Source: Tritrichomonas foetus
Lineage: Eukaryota; Parabasalia; Tritrichomonadida; Tritrichomonadidae
Direction: 5' to 3'
Length of the DNA: 63,021 bases
NCBI GenBank assembly: GCA_001839685.1
Contig: MLAK01000786.1
Span: 1-63,021 of the forward strand
Shown here: piece after piece, positions 60,130 to 63,021 of the stretch
How the letters are laid out: each line of letters opens with the position of its first letter
How positions within the stretch are numbered: position 1 is the stretch's first letter
The notes under the pieces: model-generated
What the model was told of the DNA's origin: nothing
What the model saw: only the letters and a program-made list of their open reading frames with translations
The model's database searches: none
Made by a program: the position numbers and the translations under genes

Positions 60130-60181
60130 TATGAAATCTAAGGATATTCTTTGGAAAAAATATGAAATCGAAGGATATTCT
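60130..60181 (+). repeat. Imperfect direct repeat, two copies of about 21 bases, 31 bases apart
   Basis: TATGAAATCTAAGGATATTC at 60130 and TATGAAATCGAAGGATATTC at 60161 differ at one base. Function unknown. Confidence 0.8.
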
Positions 60182-60261
60182 ATGGTATTGAGAAGTCTGT
60201 TTGATATTTCACCATATTTCGAGATATTGGTTTATAAACCGCTCTAGAATTATAATATATG

Positions 60262-60513
60262 TGTTGCATCAAAAAGTTATCTATTGAGCGATTTTTCAAA
60301 TTAGTGAAGTAATTTTCTATGATGCTTTTACTCATCATTGAAATGCAGCATGATCGTGATGGCCATGAAAATGATGGAACTAAATCATTTTGATCAAATG
60401 TGATGTCTAAAACTAGGAAAATAATGAGAATGAATGTATCCGAAATAGATATTTGTTTAAAACACATTATTTATCAAATGATTTTTATTACAATTTGCAA
60501 AAAATTGATTTGA
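60262..60513 (+). pseudogene. Possible decayed coding sequence, product not recognised
   Basis: 84 codons in one + frame that read like protein (basic, with HDRDGHENDGTKS in the middle) with just two internal stops (TAA then TGA) before the terminal TGA at 60511. No family recognised and no start context. May be chance. Confidence 0.2.
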
Positions 60514-60721
60514 ATTAAATACGTGTCATTATTAATAATTCAAAGTGGAATATTTAATATATTTAAGAATTTTAATATGAAAGGAACCATTATTTTGTTC
60601 AGATAAAAATCAATGATATTGAAAATTCCAAAAAAATCAAAGTATAAATTTACCACGCCATTTCGTTTAAGTTAATCTATATTCACATTATCTATAGTGG
60701 GATAAGAAAACAAGTTCATAT

Positions 60722-62020
60722 TTAATCTGATCCATCAGAAGTGTCGTTCTTTTCTGCTTCTGCCTCATCGAAACAATCCTTCAGCTCTTTTCTTCGTAGT
60801 TCGATATAATTTGTCGAATTATATTCTTCTTTTTGATGATTCAAAAGCGAAGTGATAGAAAAGGTTGGAGAACCATCAAGTGAATTTAAGTTACTGGCTT
60901 TATTAGAATTATTTTCACCTTTTGATTGAACTTCAGTGGGACTTAATTCATCTTCATTATAATAAGGATGATTCAAAATGACTTCACAAACTTGTGATGT
61001 CCTAGTGGTTACACCAATTGCACTAAGGATATAACATATTTGATACAATTTGCATAATGTTGTTTTATATCTTGCAGTTGTTCGTGAAAAGTAATGAGAA
61101 ACATATCTCAAGTCTATTCTATCTTGTTTTAATGCAAAAAACATCAATAAAAACGAAATTGTTAAACTAGATATTCCAACACAACAAGGAACTGTAAACA
61201 AATCACAAAGCTTCAAGGAAGGATTATTAACAGATTTATCTTTTTTGATTTCTTCTAAAATGTTAAAAATGTTTTCTCTTCCACACCATTGAACGGAATC
61301 TAATTCACATCGTTTACAACATCCAATAGCTTCTAGTACGTTAATTACATCATAAAGTCTTCTCCTTTTTATTCTAAACTTTGAAGCCAAACTAGAAATT
61401 AATTGATGTTTTTGAGGTGAATTTTCAAATTCTTTGACGAACTGTTGAATTGAAGTTTTAAGATCTTCATTTTGCTCCTTTTTGGTTTTATAAAGAGAGA
61501 ATGCGCTTTGGTTGAAATATTTTGAATTTGTCATTTGTGGTAAATTATTGATATTGTTGGACAAATTTGGATCATTTGGATTACTTGTATGACTAATATT
61601 GATATTATTTACAGGTACATTCACTAGATTAAGAGGAAGATGCGAATTTATTGGATTGATTTGATTCATGTGATTGGCTTGAATAATCTTACTGTTATTT
61701 AGCATCTCATTTATATTAGCGTATGTAGTGCATGAATTACAAAAATTCAGAGACTGGATTCCAGGAATTGATGATATTTGGCCTATTTGAATTGGTTCAT
61801 GAACAATCTGTTTGAGTGCGAAGTTACCAAAGTGTTTTGAACCTTCGTATGGAATGAATTCAGAGTATTTCAGGCCACCAAGAGATTCATTAGAATTAAT
61901 ATTTGAGAAAAGAGAAAAATCTGGAATATTGGATGAAATTGACTGAGGTTGAATGATATTTGAGCTTGGAACACAATGAAACGTGTAAAATTGTTGTGGC
62001 TTGTTGAACAAAAAGTTCAT
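60722..62020 (-). CDS. Atypical E2F-like transcription factor with two winged-helix domains
   Basis: A 432-residue protein. Winged helix 1 is at about 186-250: LASKFRIKRRRLYDVINVLEAI then CELDSVQWCGRENI, matching the E2F DNA-binding signature RRxYDxxNVLE...xQWxG. A second, more diverged winged helix is at about 275-350: YKTTLCKLYQICYILSAIG, then a TSQ strand. Two tandem E2F domains are the layout of atypical E2F7/8 or plant DEL proteins, which repress cell-cycle genes without a DP partner. No retinoblastoma-binding motif is evident. The N-terminal 180 residues are Asn/Ser/Ile-rich and the C-terminus is acidic. ATG at 62020. Confidence 0.88.
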   Translation of the reverse strand: MNFLFNKPQQFYTFHCVPSSNIIQPQSISSNIPDFSLFSNINSNESLGGLKYSEFIPYEGSKHFGNFALKQIVHEPIQIGQISSIPGIQSLNFCNSCTTYANINEMLNNSKIIQANHMNQINPINSHLPLNLVNVPVNNINISHTSNPNDPNLSNNINNLPQMTNSKYFNQSAFSLYKTKKEQNEDLKTSIQQFVKEFENSPQKHQLISSLASKFRIKRRRLYDVINVLEAIGCCKRCELDSVQWCGRENIFNILEEIKKDKSVNNPSLKLCDLFTVPCCVGISSLTISFLLMFFALKQDRIDLRYVSHYFSRTTARYKTTLCKLYQICYILSAIGVTTRTSQVCEVILNHPYYNEDELSPTEVQSKGENNSNKASNLNSLDGSPTFSITSLLNHQKEEYNSTNYIELRRKELKDCFDEAEAEKNDTSDGSD

Positions 62021-62076
62021 TTTATTTATGTTATGTCGAAAAGATTTGAATGAACATACTTGAAATTATTAAGAGC

Positions 62077-62280
62077 CTAACTCATCTCTTTTGTGAAGAA
62101 ATCTATTTTTTTTGCAAGATTTTCAAAAAGCTTATTTTTTAGGTTCATAATTTTGTGAGAGTTTCGTAAAATATATTCAGAGAATTGTAGCAAATTGACA
62201 AAATGATCAAAGAAAAAAGTAATAGAATATTGTGATAAAATACTACGCGAAAGACTCAGAAATATTTCAAGTGTTTTCAT
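62077..62280 (-). CDS. Doubtful small hypothetical protein
   Basis: A 67-codon frame starting with ATG, hydrophobic in the first half and Lys-rich in the second. No domain, no promoter element, and base composition like the surrounding intergenic DNA. Possibly chance. Confidence 0.2.
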   Translation of the reverse strand: MKTLEIFLSLSRSILSQYSITFFFDHFVNLLQFSEYILRNSHKIMNLKNKLFENLAKKIDFFTKEMS

Positions 62281-62479
62281 ATTGCTAAAAGATGTTAAAG
62301 AAATATATTGAATTATTTCTTAGATGAATTCAGAAAGTTTCTCAGATAAAGCTTTTTTGTGGAAAAATAAACAAAAGTGTTAAGAAATTTTCATAAAAAA
62401 ATAAAAAATATTTCTTAGGTTTAATTTTACTTCACAATATTTTGAATATTATTGCACCCACAAGTGTTGAAAATGTTCT

Positions 62480-62516
62480 CTTCTCAATGTGATTCATATG
62501 ATTCAATATTGAGAAG
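62480..62516. repeat. Inverted repeat, 9-base arms
   Basis: CTTCTCAAT (62480-62488) and ATTGAGAAG (62508-62516), 19-base spacer. Confidence 0.85.
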
Positions 62517-62535
62517 TCACAAAAGCTGATTTTTT

Positions 62536-62558
62536 CATGATAACTACTCTTTATCATG
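62536..62558. repeat. Inverted repeat, 8-base arms
   Basis: CATGATAA (62536-62543), 7-base loop, TTATCATG (62551-62558). Confidence 0.85.
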
Positions 62559-62620
62559 GGGAGTTGCCGTTATCTCACTAAGGTGCCATTTATTCTTCAC
62601 AGAATCAGACTCTCAAATGT

Positions 62621-62675
62621 TGAGAAGTAAATACACAAATCATAGAATTTTCATAGAAAAATTGTGTACTTCTCA
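62621..62675. repeat. Inverted repeat, 9 + 6-base arms
   Basis: TGAGAAGTA (62621-62629) pairs with TACTTCTCA (62667-62675); inside it ACACAA (62633-62638) pairs with TTGTGT (62662-62667, sharing one base with the outer arm). Confidence 0.8.
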
Positions 62676-62727
62676 TTGTTTTTTTATACTTTTGTTCCAT
62701 TTTTTTATTCCTCTGCTTCAATCAGCT

Positions 62728-62749
62728 GACTAAAATATATATTTTAGTC
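62728..62749. repeat. Perfect 22-base palindrome
   Basis: The two 11-base halves GACTAAAATAT and its complement abut with no spacer. No known site recognised. Confidence 0.9.
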
Positions 62750-62839
62750 TACTAATAAAGGACACAAAAGAATTTTTATGATAACTATAGTGAATTTATT
62801 GTTTGATCTAAATAAAAATCTGGATTGAGTAGACCTATA

Positions 62840-62880
62840 AGTTGTGATAATTTGCAGCTTCGCTTCAAATTATCACAACT
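62840..62880. repeat. Inverted repeat, perfect 15-base arms
   Basis: AGTTGTGATAATTTG (62840-62854) and its exact complement at 62866-62880, with an 11-base loop that can fold further (AGC-TTC-GCT). As RNA it would form a strong hairpin. Confidence 0.9.
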
Positions 62881-63021
62881 CAAATTTCATGAATGAGAAA
62901 ACCAACGAAATCATAAATGAAAACATTAAAAACTAAAAAAATTAAATGAAAACACTAAAAATTTCGTCAAACACAAAATTTAACAATAAAAACTAACGAA
63001 ATCATAATTCCAAAAATAAAT

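Larger units (their letters stand above)
59305..60721. other. Intergenic region with possible relic and short direct repeat
   Basis: About 1.4 kb without a supported gene. A minus-strand frame at 60180-60467 (95 codons) overlaps a more protein-like broken + frame at 60262-60513. A 21-base near-identical direct repeat lies at 60130-60181. Confidence 0.45.
62021..63021. other. Right-edge region with inverted-repeat cluster
   Basis: About 1 kb to the window end. It holds one doubtful short frame, then a series of inverted repeats between 62480 and 62880. After 62884 the sequence is very A-rich, with AACGAAATCATAA repeated near 62905 and 62994. No gene is supported. Confidence 0.5.

Noticed and set aside
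60180..60467. 95-codon minus-strand frame
   Set aside because: No domain or promoter; the opposite strand reads more like decayed coding sequence.
1..63021. Spliceosomal introns, tRNA, rRNA and CRISPR
   Set aside because: By eye I found no trichomonad intron pair (GTATGT with ACTAACACACAG), no B-box with a cloverleaf, no rRNA-like block and no regularly spaced repeats. A covariance-model search would be decisive.

Overview
The window is nuclear DNA of a parabasalid protist, most probably Tritrichomonas foetus or a close relative. It is strongly A+T-rich by eye, and 26 protein genes run as single uninterrupted reading frames with no recognisable intron. Intergenic spaces are short to medium, and several proteins are rich in Asn and Gln. 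Lineage clues are a malic enzyme with a hydrogenosome-type N-terminal presequence, an adenylate cyclase with the many-membrane-segment layout typical of trichomonads, and initiator-like TCA(C)TT sequences just upstream of metabolic genes. The species name is inference; only the parabasalid placement is well supported. I saw no tRNA, rRNA, CRISPR array or intact transposon.

Layout. 1-13.7 kb: a Ste20-type kinase with a C-terminal membrane hairpin, two HMG-box genes facing each other, a possible GSAP/pigeon-like protein, a class 3 lipase, a PPPDE (DeSI) peptidase, a metallophosphoesterase, and a divergent pair of a DHHC-type palmitoyltransferase and a DRAM/Frag1-like membrane protein. 13.9-24.4 kb: a giant coiled-coil protein, a PIAS/Siz-type SP-RING protein, a protein made largely of ubiquitin-like domains, and an R2R3 Myb factor. 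25.4-30.2 kb: an adenylate cyclase apparently split into two overlapping frames. 31.7-35.7 kb: a PDI-like protein without CxxC, a short MutL/PMS homologue and a Rab GTPase. 36.5-46.9 kb: a 1844-residue unknown protein, aspartate aminotransferase and hydrogenosomal malic enzyme. 47.1-62.3 kb: an armadillo-like protein, a TKL kinase with a long helical-repeat tail, a large ubiquitin-specific protease, a SAPS-like phosphatase regulator and an atypical E2F. The last 550 bases hold a cluster of perfect inverted repeats.

The genes are independent transcription units, not operons. Themes that recur are ubiquitin/SUMO biology (UBL array, SP-RING ligase, USP, DeSI peptidase), signalling (two kinases, cyclase, PP6-type regulator, Rab) and transcription (two HMG proteins, Myb, E2F). 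Aspartate aminotransferase and malic enzyme are neighbours and belong to connected hydrogenosomal/cytosolic carbon metabolism.

The most useful cross-gene observation is a 7-base element, TTT(C/G)ACC, on the sense strand 25-110 bases upstream of eleven genes. It resembles the CCTTT-type initiator described in Trichomonas vaginalis. In four genes it lies inside the longest reading frame, so I moved the start codon downstream. Several other starts were also moved because the longest frame begins with TTG or GTG rather than ATG.
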